A stretch of 64,000 bases of DNA from positions 25,794,331-25,858,330 of the forward strand of contig NC_021674.1 in the NCBI RefSeq assembly GCF_000247815.1, read 5' to 3'. Shown in pieces: positions 37,401 through 55,720 of this stretch. The stretch comes from Ficedula albicollis. Its lineage: Eukaryota; Chordata; Aves; Passeriformes; Muscicapidae. The notes beneath the pieces are model-generated. The model did not search any database. It had not been told where the DNA came from and saw only the letters and a list, made by a program, of their open reading frames with translations. Numbering within the stretch: position 1 is the stretch's first letter; the number at the start of each line of letters is the position of its first letter. Both the position numbers and the translations under genes were made by a program.

Positions 37401-38952
37401 CACTGTCACAACTCTCCCCCTTTAATCCCAATGTATGGTGGACACTACTTATATTATTTTTTCATGTATTCTCTATGGCAAGGCCATAGCTAGGAGCTTA
37501 CCTGTTTCTGGAAGAGAAGTCCCCTGCACTTGACCAACTGGGTTGAAGGTTCTCCTGTCTGCACTAAAAAAAAGATTTGCCTTGCCCCACCTCAGACTTT
37601 CCTTGATGGGCAAATGGTAATGCCTCTGTCTCTCCTCTCTTCAGGCCTGCCCCTGTCTGTCCCCTCCCAGGACTGTAGGCTCTGCATTTGTCTGCTGTTG
37701 TGCCATAAAACCTCTCTTTTGTTCTCTTCTCATTGAGGATTCAGACATGGATCAGAAACAGAAACCAACCACTTTCTCTAGGAGTTCAGAACTAATCTTA
37801 ACATCATCTGTTTACACAAAAAAAATAACTTCCTTGAATGAGATTGAATAAAAATTAATGTAAAGGCTTATCTGATAAAGTACCTTTTTTCTTTATGGAA
37901 TTACTCTTCAAGTCTTTGCATGTTCTCAATTTGCCCTTCTTTCAAGCTGAAATTCACCTCAGGTCAAATAACTTTAACTTCTGTTACAATCACCAAACTT
38001 TTACTTCACTGAACTTTCTTCCTTGAAGCCAAAGTTGGCTTTGTGTTTCAGTCCACTTTATTTGCAGCTCCAGTCAAATGCACCAGGTCTTCTTCAAGTA
38101 CACAAAACATTTATTTGGTCCACTGTGAAGCCAGAGTCACTAATGGTCATGGAATTGCTCATTGACAAGATGAGTAAATCCCCCTTCAGGAGGTGAGGCT
38201 GCTGAGCCACTGTGAAAGTGGGGTACTCAGCAACAGAGAAGTTTGGGGAGGCTGTGTGTGATCTGCCAATTTGACATTGGAGTCAGTAGATCAGTAGGTC
38301 CCTGTGCCTGTCCTTGAAAGAAATATTTATTTGCTGAAAAAAGAACCAAGTAAATGATGAAAAACTGCATATTGCTGTGGCTGGGGTGAGATGCTTTGGG
38401 GTTTTATTTTATGTTTTGTGAGTTAAGGCTCTTAGCAGGGGAGGAGAAGTGTGGCACCACATAGATATGAAATGGCAGCTGCAGAGATGGAAAAGGGGCA
38501 TTGGAACATCTCATTTAGGAGTACCAAAGGGTAAACATGGTGCTGTTTTGCCAGGCTGACCTGTGCTGCCCAGGTTGATAGCAGTGCAGACCACGAGCCA
38601 GCCATGAGACACAACCCCCACGTCGGGTTTGTTGTCACCCCATGTTCTCCATGAGGAGATGCAAACCTTCCACCTGCCCAGGCTCTTTCCCCAGCTTGTC
38701 TTTGGGTGCCCTACAGCACTGAAAGCACAGCCACACCTCTGTGGGTGCCACAAACGGGGAGTGGGGCCAGCAGCCTCATTCAGGTGGGTTTCGTGTCCCC
38801 TCCTCTCGTCCACACTGGAGCAGAGCTGAGCCACTGGGGCTCACATCCAGAAACTCAGGGCAGGGAAACATGCAATTATACATTCAAGTTTGGAGGAGTT
38901 TAGTTTTTTTTTTACATCTGTTGTTCAGACATTCAGCAAACATTCATAAAGG
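34415..38952. other. Intergenic sequence with A-rich stretch
   Basis: No gene recognised. Positions about 36181-36310 are A-rich with CAAAA-type motifs. The overlapping frames on both strands around 38432-39028 are probably chance. Confidence 0.5.
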
Positions 38953-40034
38953 TCATGTTCTCAAATTTATTTATTATTACTTTTTATTAATTATAGGAAC
39001 CGTCATTGCTTTGTCACATGGGAAGTAAACAACTGCTTTGACTAACTAAATACTCAAATCAGGTTGGAGAAGGTTTTAGTTCATTTCATTAATCACACCA
39101 GCTGTTTATTGCTGTTCATGTGATGTGAAGAAGCAGAAATGGCTGTTCTTAAGCATGAGGCTGCACCTGTGCTGCTTCCTTCAAGACAGTTTAAAAAGGT
39201 GTTCTGCCCATGTCTTGAAATATATAATGACAGGTGTACTTTTTATAAGTTAGAGTTTAGAGATCTTAGAGTTTAGCACCACTAATACCTGGTATATAAT
39301 TTGTTGGGGACACATACCTTCTACTAGCAGAAGAAAGAGTTATGTGTTTTATAGAGGCAAGTTAAAAGTTTGCAGTGAAATTGGAATTCTGAATGTACTA
39401 TGGTATATCCTGGTCTTACCTATCAAAGCTTGAAAAGGACAGAAATATCAGAATTTGAGACTGGATTAATGAATGCACAGAAGAAAAGAAATAAAGATCA
39501 TGTTCTCAAATTTATTTATTATTACTTTTTATTAATTATAGGAACCGTCATTGCTTTGTCACATGGGAAGTAAACAACTGCTTTGACTAACTAAATACTC
39601 AAATCAGGTTGGAGAAGGTTTTAGTTCATTTCATTAATCACACCAGCTGTTTATTGCTGTTCATGTGATGTGAAGAAGCAGAAATGGCTGTTCTTAAGCA
39701 TGAGGCTGCACCTGTGCTGCTTCCTTCGAGACAGTTTAAAAAGGTGTTCTGCCCATGTCTTGAAATATATAATGACAGGTGTACTTTTTATAAGTTAGAG
39801 TTTAGAGATCTTAGAGTTTAGCACCACTAATACCTGGTATATAATTTGTTGGGGACACATACCTTCTACTAGCAGAAGAAAGAGTTATGTGTTTTATAGA
39901 GGCAAGTTAAAAGTTTGCAGTGAAATGGGAATTCTGAATGTACTATGGTATATCCTGGTCTTACCTATCAAAGCTTGAAAAGGACAGAAATATCAGAATT
40001 TGAGACTGGATTAATGAATGCACAGAAGAAAAGA
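38953..40034. repeat. 545-bp tandem duplication
   Basis: Positions 38953-39497 and 39498-40034 match at an offset of 545. I noticed two differences, CTTCAAGACA/CTTCGAGACA and AAATTGGAAT/AAATGGGAAT. The unit is AT-rich, starts TCATGTTCTCAAATTT, and contains no recognised exon or element. Confidence 0.95.
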
Positions 40035-41083
40035 AAAAAACTCTTACCCAACTTTGAAAGTAGTTTCCTGGCAAAAATACTACAAGGCACTCTCAAAAAT
40101 CTAAACCTATGTTTTTTACTCCAATGTGCTCTAAAATTAATGAAATCTGGTATAGTAAGAGAGTGGAAAAGAATCCAGTGCATTGGATATTGATTGATTG
40201 CAAGTAATTTGAGAAATATATTTTATAACTTTAAAAGATGGGAGAATTAATCTACAGTAGACATACATAAAAAGTATATGCAATGCTCACAAAAAAATCT
40301 GGCTTCCATCAATGTATGTAAACCCTGTTGGGCCAGCTCCTCAGCAGCATAAGCAATGGTAATCACTCTGAAATCAATGACCCAAACCCTGACAATTTGG
40401 CATGGCTACAGGTCTGCCTGTACTCATTTTTCATACATAAATACAGAAAGGGCAATGGTAAGACTATTTGCCATGCAGGGCAACTGCTTATCTACCCTGA
40501 TCAAAAGGGATAATTCCCAGATCAGAACCAGATGATTAATCTGTGCACATTGTTCAGTCCAAGGTCTTTGTATTGTGGTCAGCAGCCCTTGAAAAACCTC
40601 AGTGGGATGGAACACACCTCTTCTCCCCTTGGCTGGCAGGCAGTAACAACTTTGTCACTACTCACCTGGTCCAGATTCACTCAGTGGCCTGGAGCTAAAA
40701 GATCCATAACAACTAATGAATCTTTGGAATTGTGTAGTTCCCACTTCTACACTTGAATTATACATTTAAGACTATTTAGCAAAATTACACAGTATTCTTT
40801 GAAGACAAAAGTTTCTGCTTTTCACAGGCATAATTTTGTATGTCCTCCCTTGGAAAATTGTGGGTGGATTATGTAACTGTTATGGGTGTTTATTATTATC
40901 TGTACTGGGAAATCAATTGGTGCTGCAGAGGATAACAGCAAACACTTAGAGTGAAGATACTCTCCCGTGGTGATAGAGATGACAATGATAGATGGTAAAT
41001 AAATGGTCAGAAAAAACCCTACTGTTAGCCTGGCAGGATTGACCTTAAACAGCTGTGTAGGCTTATATATTTTTTGTTTTCAG
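40035..41083. other. Intergenic sequence, nothing recognised
   Basis: AT-rich DNA without a recognised gene. The short frames around 40328-40756 overlap on both strands. Confidence 0.5.
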
Positions 41084-41205
41084 CCTGCAACCAAAGCAAA
41101 AGTAATGGTTGCAATACACATGGAGGCTGTGTGCCAGCAACAAAATTGCATTTGCATCACTTTTGTTTGTGTTTAGAAAAAATGCTCTTGGGTCTGTTTG
41201 CTTGA
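41084..41205 (+). pseudogene. Possible orphan or decayed EGF-like exon
   Basis: After a good acceptor (TATTTTTTGTTTTCAG) an open frame from 41086 encodes CNQSKSNGCNTHGGC followed by 11 residues and CLC, ending at TGA 41203. Cysteines at residues 1, 9, 15, 27 and 29 have the spacing of cysteines 1 to 5 of an EGF-like domain, and NGCNTHGGC resembles the EGF units of LDL-receptor relatives. The sixth cysteine and a donor are missing. No neighbouring exon of such a gene was seen. It is either a decayed exon or a chance pattern. Confidence 0.2.
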
Positions 41206-44200
41206 GTAGTGAAGCAAGAATTTCATTATTTCAATGTTAGGCTCTGGCCTGAAGTGGAATATCAGCCACTAGTCCTTCACTGTTTTTGCAAGCGAAAAAC
41301 AATACAAAAGTATATCCAAGTGTTTGACTTTCCCATGGTCCTCTGAAAACCTCAGTCACTGTGTGTATTTAGTATCCCATGATTGAAAGCACGTGCCAGT
41401 GCTGCACTCCTGGATCCTGGCTCAGCCTTTCAGTTTATCCTTTCTGTAGCTTTAAGTGCTGGTGGCAGGGATCTCTTCAAGGATTATCGTCACGTGAAGT
41501 CTTGCTGAGGTCACAGTGACACGACAGACTCTCTGCCAAGCATGGTACAAACGCATCATGAGCCACATTACCTGCCTGGAGTGAGGCACAAATTTATCTG
41601 TGGCAAGTAGGAAACCCCCAGTGCTTTCTGTAATAAAGGTACAATGCCTAGTTTCATTCCAGCTTGGCTATTTATGTTGTCCAGTCACATTTGCCAGTGG
41701 TGTATCACTGGGATATAGCACTGTGCATTTCCTGCTTTGCTGTTGCTTAACAAACTGTTCAGCTGTCACACTGTTAGCTGGTACTTACACCATGGTCATG
41801 GGCATTCTCATGTTTGGGAAATAAGCAGAGCTGATTGAACTGGTCCACATCACACTGCAGAATTAATTGCACCTCAGAGAAAAATTACATTTTCCTTTTA
41901 CTTAGTATCAGTCTAAATCTACCTCCTCTGAATTCAGTAACAAACTGTGACTGATTCCAGGGCAAATCTGGCTCCAGTCCCTCATTAGCAGATGGACCTT
42001 GGATATCAGTAAGTGAAACCTGCACTGTATATGTAAGATAGTATTTATTTTCTGTGGGGCCTAATAAATAAGTTTCTGTTACTTCTTCAGGTCCTCCCCT
42101 TGCCAATTATAAAAACTTGTAATTGTTTTCTGAAGGGCAGCATTTGCACTGTTGGGGAAAGCTAGCATCATTCATGTGAACAAAAAAATTAAAACGTGAC
42201 AGATATTAGAAATGCAAGACCAAATTACTCTCTGCTGGGGAAAATGAATATGAGTGTGCCTAATGACATCCCTTAGAAAGGGATACTCAGCTAAGAAGAT
42301 ATATTGTCATTTGTATTGATAATCTGCTATATTAATGCTTGGAAATAGTTAAACTTTGGCAATTAAAAAATTTTAGGGGGTCTGCATTTAAAGATCCAGT
42401 GGAGTATCAAAGTGATGGACATTTCTTTCCCATTAGGATCTCAGATATGCTTAGAGTTCATGATATAAAAAAATGGCAAATGAATATGAATGCCTAAAAG
42501 GAAGAATGCTTAACACACTTAATTGAGATGACAACCAAAGTAACAGATGTCAGAATAAATATGTTATAGTGCTAGTGAAAAATAAACTGAAATAAAGCAG
42601 ATTTCATTCTGACCCTATTAAAATTTGATATAGTTTAAGGCAAGTTGAACAGTCCCTGTCCAACCACAGCTATAAAAAAGTCAAATTAGATTATACCACT
42701 CTGCATATATGGTTAGCTCATATAGTGCTGAATGGGGTTTAATTAATCTCTGGTGACTGTTCAGTTGTGGTCAGGACGTTCTAACAAATTTACCTTGATT
42801 TTCCATAACTGTATTTAAAGCAAGGTAACATCTGGGTAGACAAGGCTTTAGTTTGCACTTGAAGGCTTTGTGTTTTGTAGGGTGATTTTTATGACATAAC
42901 TACTTCAACAAAAGCCCTTGCATAGAAACAATAACAACAGGGGGGGAAAAAAGGCAAAAAGAAAATAGAAGTGGTGGTTTTGATGTTATGGCTTATATCG
43001 CTTGCCAGACTGAAATGCATCTTATAGGCAAAAAGCCTCTAATTATGTGGGAGGAGTTTACAGGCAGAACTCTACCAGCACAACAAAACTTTCAAGTGTA
43101 AACTGGAGCTAAGTGCTTATTTAAGTCAGCGTGTCTGCTAACCACTTAACAAAGTATAATTTGTTTTCCAAAACCTCCCCTTCCCCGGCCACACAGTGGG
43201 TCTGACTCTTACCTACTTCAGAAGTCAACAGAAGGAAGCCAGCCCACCTGAGAGGGAGGATCAGGCCTGATCCTTCAGAGAAAGACTGCTTTAATGGGAT
43301 TCTCCCACTAGCAGAGGGTTGTATAATGAGAAAAGCAACACCCTGGGAAGTACAAAAGCATGCAAAAAATTAGTCCTGCTCGTCCTACTCCACTTACTTA
43401 CACATTTATGTGACTTTTCACCCTTCTGTGTAACTCATGCCAGCTCTAACTTCCTTACTAATTGGTGCACAGGTGCAGGGATTTAAGAGATGTTCTGGGA
43501 CACCAGGCAGGCTGTCCTGCATGGAACAGGTTCCCCCTCTCCCATACAGCTGCTGGCTCTGGCTGCCATAACCAGCTGCAGGAGACTCTTCTCTTGTCTG
43601 TGATGAGCTGGTGTGGCTGTGATGCTGAGTGAGGAACCCTTACCAGCTCAGGTTGTTGATAGTTTGGCTCTTTCTTCCAATCCACAGAGCAGATGTACCC
43701 AGGAAGGCTGGGCAGGAGGTCAGATTTAAAGCATTACAGCAACTGAGCCAAATTGTACCTGCCTGTTGTATTTCTGGCTGGTGGCATCACTAATTTAGTA
43801 AGTTCTCACTGTACCCTTTCCATTCTTCCCCCCATCCAAAAACCCCAACATCAAGTCAGACATGGAAACACCTGTTTTGTACTTTTTCTTGCACTTGGGT
43901 CAAAAAGGGCAAAGGAAAAAAAAATAAGAGAGAAAGAGAGAGAAAACTGTAAGATCACTTTCCAGAAATATTTTGAAAATCCACAGGCTTAATGAGAGAA
44001 AAGAACTAAATGCATGAATGTTGTCACTGCCAAGCCATCTGGAGCAAGCAAGTGAAAAACCCTTTCAAAATCTTAAAAGTAAATGATCATGCAAAAGCAT
44101 GGATAGTCTGCACTTGAGGCAAAAGGTGTTTAATCAGAATGGGAAAAGTCTTTGTTCTAAGTAATTAAAGGTGAAATCCCAGAGTAGATGAGAAAAATCC

Positions 44201-47200
44201 AAGCTCCTTAAACATTTGACAGTTTAAAAAAATCTGCAAGGATTCAGGCATAAACCCACACAAGGAGAGGCAGAGGAGGAGGCCAGACTGCTTAGACAGC
44301 TCTGCTGAGACATTGCAAGGGCTGGGAAGTCGGTCCCTGTCCATGTAGGGTGATTCAAAGCACTCAAGTCAGGCATTCACTGTCAGTCAGACATTTCCAG
44401 CAACCACAGAGTAGATTAAGCAGCCTCCAAAGGATGATGAAAAATCCCACGTGCTCATCAGCGAGCAGCCTTGAATTAGTCAGGCACCTCAGCTTTGGTC
44501 CTTACTCAGAGCTGTTAATGGATTTTATACTAGACAGCATCTACTTTACACAGGACACAAATAATCCCGGAATCAGGGACAAGCACTACAGCCAAAGGAA
44601 TGATGAGTTCAAGGAGCCTCATGAAACAGAGGGTGTTGGAGTACCAGTGCTGCCTGTGCTTGGAGCACACCTGGTTTCTCAGAAGCAGGACTGCAAGCAC
44701 ATGGAGCATGTCACAAATCTGAGATTCACCAACCAAAGCCCTCATTTGGAGGCTGGTAGGACAACTGTAGGCATTATGGTTTTGGAATTTAGCATGGCCA
44801 AAGCAACTGCCTAAGGAGTGAGGCACCTCCATAATTTTGGAGGTCTAAGTAAAAAGATGCACATACTACAGTGACTGCTTAACATGACAAAAGGTTTTTT
44901 ATGACACGGTCCAATTTTCTGAGTGAAAAGAAAAAACCCTGGAAAAATCCTCAGTGTGCTGTGAGCTGAAAATGTTCTCTTTTCTTTTTCATTTGTTCTG
45001 GATACACCAAAGTTAGGTATTAGTAGTATAATCTTTAGACTCCAATTGTCTCCAATAAAATCCATACTTTGCGACAAGTTTTGCTGAATGAATGTCATGA
45101 CTAAGCTTTGAATAATTTGAGTCCTATTACATTTTTAATAGCATTTTCCAGTTTAGTGCTTTCTCCCTTCTCTGTAATGGTTGCCATTATAAGTTTATAA
45201 GCAGATTTCCTAGCAAGAGGATTTATCACCTAGAGCTTTCCTATGGAGACACTCATCAATATTAGCAACCATTTTTTGAATTATGCTTATGACACAATTA
45301 TACAGCTACCAAGTGCACTGCATTTCTCCTCATTAACAGGATCACTCATGTTTACTGAAATTTATTTTATTGAATTTATGGATATAAGAGGACACTGTCA
45401 AAAGCTGTACTTTTTCTCAGTGTTGGCCAAGACAAAAGCTATAAGATTCTATTCCAACTTCTGACCAGCATGTGTGAACAGACTCATTATCTGCTTTGAA
45501 GCCTAAACCATTTTCTAGCTGCATATTTCAAAAGGGCTTTCCAGAAGTGGAAGTGCGATTACCTAGGACTATGTAGTGCTAGCAAATCATCTAAAGCAGG
45601 TATCAAATTATATGAAAAATACACAGATGGTTGCCAGGAATCTTTCCTTCCTGTTGGAACAGAAGAGCCAATTTATACACTAGCAAACAGAAAGTCATCT
45701 CATTACTCTCAGAGGAAAAAAGAAAAATGTTGAGTGTTATTGAAGATACTGCAGCTGTGTTTCTGACCCTCAAGAAAGAGTTAAAACTACCCAGCAGTAG
45801 CTGAAATCCTGTTATTAAGATCCCTAACCAGCCAACTGCAGTGTGCTCTGATCAGAAAGCGGTCTTATTTTAATGGATGAGTACATGAGATTTTAACTCT
45901 GTCACACTAACTTTTCTGGTCATTTAATTGGAAAGAAGATGCTCCAGCTTCCTGGGGACAATGCCAAAAAAGGAGCTCAGCTTTGAATGAGGGATTTACA
46001 CTGCTTAACTCTGACACTCAGCTTGTGCAGCGTGTTGTTTTTAGAGCACCAAACTCTGTGAGGACCACACATTCCACAGGTGCCACAACTGCCTGCAGTG
46101 TAGTACAGACCTAACATGTCCAGGGCACAAACAGAAGTGTCCTATCCAGCCCTGATGTGTTAAGCACAGCCAAAATTCTTGGGGAAAAGTAACAGCTTTT
46201 TGCTGGTTTGTTGTTTACCGTGTTGGTTTGGGGTTATTTTGCTAACAATCTCAGCACTCTCCTTTTCTTTCTATGTATCTCAATGCTTTCTTGTTGCCTC
46301 AGACTAAATGTTTTGATTTCTGAAGGTCCTCATTCAATGACCCCACTGCCTCTGTCCCAGGCACAAACTTTTTTGAGGATCCCTACAGGACAGAGGACTG
46401 CAATGCTTATCACACTTTTTGGCTTTGGAACTTACACAAAATGCAGCTTTGTCATTTTGTCTTTTACCTCTGTGAAAGTCACGGAAGTGTTTGTAAGAAA
46501 ATGTTTTCCACTTGTGATAGAGACTTAGTAGATCAGCTGAAATTGCCTGGATGTTCTAAACTTATAAGCATCATCCCACCAGAGATGTGTTCTTGAATGT
46601 TAAATTTAGGCTAATTGGAGGCATATCCTTTAATTTAGCAAGCTGAGGTTACTAATACAGATCAAGAGCTAAAAATTAACAGTGGAGCTGATGTATGCTA
46701 AATGCCTAAGTGATATCTTAACCTATAATTATACAAGTTCTGTTAATAGTGAATAATTCAAATCTTCAGGGATTTCAATAGTCTAATGGGCTGTTCCAAT
46801 TTACATTATGGTTGCTAGGTTTCATTAAAATGAGCAAAAGGCTGCATAGCGTAGCGGAAGAAAATTGGTGTTTGAAGTTATCACCCAGAAATCAAAACAC
46901 GAAATTTAAATTAGAAGGTGTCCAAGCAACACAATGAGACCAAAGCCTAGCCCTGATAATGAAAAGTAGGAAGACAGGGAGTTTGCAGGGATTATTAAAG
47001 GAAGACAGCACTACTAGCAACACGCTCCGTAACAGCGATACCTTAAATTCTGCACTACTGCGTGTAAGGAGTTCAAAACATATTACAAACCTCCATTAAG
47101 CCTTGCTGCGTTCTTCTGAATTATTTAAATTTTGTTATCGCTGATTTGCAGCTGGCAGGCTGAGGCACAATAAGGCACCAGGCTTATCTGGAGTTATGGG

Positions 47201-49240
47201 ATGACTCAGTAGGATGCTGGGGGCTGTAGCCTCCCTGCTAGCCTGCTGATGGCACAGCTACCCCACTCCATTGCTCCGGGGCTGCTCAGCCAGCCCCCTC
47301 CTCCAGCAGCCACTGCCATCTCAGCCTCATCCCACTTCAGCCTTCAGCTGGCCTGAGACACCTGTCTTTGGGAGGCTGCTGTACACCAGACCACCCCGAG
47401 CAAAATGGGTTAAAGCTGCTGCTTTCCAGAGAGCCAGAAGAGTTGTTATTCATCTGGATTACTGCAGACACCTGACTTGCCAACTTGGCTGATGATGGTC
47501 ACAAATCACAGTGGGGACAGTGAGCAGGAGCTTGGAAGCTTGGAATGACCACCACCAGCCAGAGCTGTCACCAGGGAAAGCGCAGCACTGCCAGCCACAG
47601 CCATGTGTGCTTCTGTGTTTCACTTTTGGGAGCCCACAGTGTCCAACCCCAAACCCAAATGACAGCCATGGCCTCCTCTGAATCAAGCCCACCCAGGTCT
47701 GAGAGTTTTGCTGACTCAAGGCTTAAACCTGTCAGTGTGACTCATTGCTGTGGTCTCACCCATCTCCTGCTCTTCTGAGCCATACTGTATGCAAGTGAAC
47801 TATTTTTGGAACAACAGGGTTAAATTAGGTTACTTAATAGGTAATAAAAATGCCTCATAATTTAATAGGAATGAGAAGTGTTTGTTACAATTTGGTAGAA
47901 GTCAAGCTGTCTGACATATTTTGGTATCTAAATTTGACTTTAAATTTCTTTATAAGTTCTTCTGGAGCGTACTTTAAATATAGAGTGTCTCTGCTTCTCA
48001 TGAGCAAATTAACAACTAAAATAGGTGTTCTATCCTACCTAAAAATTAGCTATTTCCTTAATGTTTAGTTAGTTGTTCATGCTACTTTTCCAAAATTCAG
48101 GCTCAAATTCCCCATTTGTATATAATTTCAGTTTCTGAACCTACATTTAAGTATCTGAATTTCTCTAAAGAGACAGAAGTACAGAGGGCTTTTGTTTGGT
48201 CTGTTTTTAAAATTTAAACATTTTAAGCTCTGCAGTTTCTACATTGGTAAATAAGCCATGCAATAAAGAGTTATAATTAAACAGTTATTTCTTTATAAAA
48301 TAGGTCTTTCCAACAGCTTCTTTTGATTTTATTCTGAATCAAAGTAACCTCTTACATCTCATTCTGAAATAGACATATCCATTTTGCAACATGTTGCTAA
48401 ATATCTCTAATTTACATAAGAAGCAACAGCAAAACTCCACGTACATTATGTTAGCTAAATTATTATTATTATGTAATTACATAATGGAGAAATAGCAAAT
48501 TCAACCTCTTAAAATGCTGATCATGAAGTATATTAAATTATAGCATTGCCTCAACTGCAGGGCAGGTGTGCTCAGTGGCACACCCTCCATCATGCAGACG
48601 ATGGGATAAACTGGAGCACAACACAGCTCTTCTCCAGGAAACTGAAGGAGATTTTGCAGGCCCTTGCTGTGCCCTGAACCAGGACTAGAGCCTCTTTAGG
48701 GCTCATGGCTGTAGGTCTAAGGAGAAGCAATACCTAATGATTCACCATACATATGTATTTCACTAAGTCATGGATTAATGTGCTTTTGTGGGAAGGTTTC
48801 CCCTGAAATTGCAGGTAAAAAGAAATCCTTCCCAAGCCTGCTTTTACATGCAGCAGACAAGAGAGTCAGCAGGGGCAGATTTGGCTCAGGAACAGGGGTG
48901 CATCCATCAGTGACTGCAAAGCCCCCCCATAGCCTGGCCCTGCAAGCCATTAGTGCTCTCGAGCCAACCATGTCAGCCTCCCAGCAGGGCAACAGAACAG
49001 TAAGAACCCATAGGAATCACATACTTTAATAATTCACTGGCTGGAAAACACTTCCAGATTGACAGATGCCTTGTTACTGCAGAGTCATGTTAAGCAATAA
49101 CAACACAAATCAATAAAAATCATCAAATAATTAAGAATGTTCAGTCACTTAACACTCACTGCAACTGCCATTAGCAAGAGGTTTGAGGCCTGTTCATAAA
49201 TCTCTTTAGCATATTATAAATCCCCCATGGAGCACTCAGC
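41206..49240. other. Intergenic sequence, nothing recognised
   Basis: AT-rich DNA. A short GA-rich run lies near 43925-43943. Open frames such as 44350-44814 (plus, 154 codons), opposed by 44530-44832 (minus), match no known family. Confidence 0.45.
41490..41521. promoter_or_regulatory. E-box plus estrogen-response-element-like half-sites
   Basis: TCACGTGA (41490-41497) is a perfect palindromic E-box of the USF/MiT type. Eleven bases later AGGTCACAGTGACA (41508-41521) is an inverted nuclear-receptor repeat with 3-bp spacing, differing from the estrogen response element by one base. The cluster could be a distal enhancer element. No nearby gene start supports this. Confidence 0.25.
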
Positions 49241-49366
49241 TATGTCCCAGCTATGGTGATTTATGCTGCATGCCCTGCAATCCTGTCCCTGTGCTATTAA
49301 CTGTATGTCCCAGCTATGGTGATTTATGCTGCATACCCTGCAATCCTGTCCCTGTGCTATTAACTG
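49241..49366. repeat. 63-bp tandem duplication
   Basis: Positions 49241-49303 and 49304-49366 match at an offset of 63 apart from one base (GCATGCC/GCATACC). The unit starts TATGTCCCAGCTATGG. Confidence 0.95.
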
Positions 49367-55346
<5,980 letters not shown>

Positions 55347-55720
55347 CTGCCCCGAGCCCCGCGGAGGGAGGAGGGGCCGCTGCGCGCGGGGGGTGCCCGC
55401 CCTGTCTGGCTGCCCTCCTCGTTAATAGGAATTAAAAAAAAAAAAAAAAAAAAAAAGCCTCGTTTTCTATCTTCCCTTCTTCACCCCGCTGCAGCTGTCT
55501 GGCTGAGGGGCGAGCTGGGGACGCCTCGCTGGCAGAGCTCTTTCCCCCCCGCCCCTCCGCTCGGGTTGTAGTCGCAGTTCTCCGTGTGTGAAATTACGTC
55601 TGCGAGCCGCGTTAGGTGTGGGGTTGTGTGTACGTGAGTGTCGGTGGGAGCAGAGGGATTTAGTGCGCTGGCATTCCTCAGCCTGCCTACGGGGCAGTCT
55701 CCCGAAGGGGCTCATAAAGG
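55347..55720 (+). promoter_or_regulatory. PPP1CB: CpG island, probable PPP1CB promoter / exon 1 region
   Basis: GC- and CpG-rich DNA with GCGCGCGGGG, CCCCGCCCCTCCGC and GAGCCGCG motifs, including GC boxes, interrupted by an A-run near 55434-55456. The CpG excess fades after about 55720. In vertebrates PPP1CB, a catalytic subunit of protein phosphatase 1, lies next to PLB1 on the same strand. The island therefore most likely belongs to PPP1CB. This rests on gene order and composition only, as no PPP1CB coding sequence is visible. A 119-codon minus-strand frame over the island is taken as a by-product of its composition. Confidence 0.4.

Noticed and set aside
44350..44814. 154-codon plus-strand frame
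   Set aside because: Opposed by a 100-codon minus-strand frame and without any recognisable motif.
46840..46870. tRNA-like wording GCGTAGCGGAAG
   Set aside because: No cloverleaf could be built around it by eye; the match is too short.
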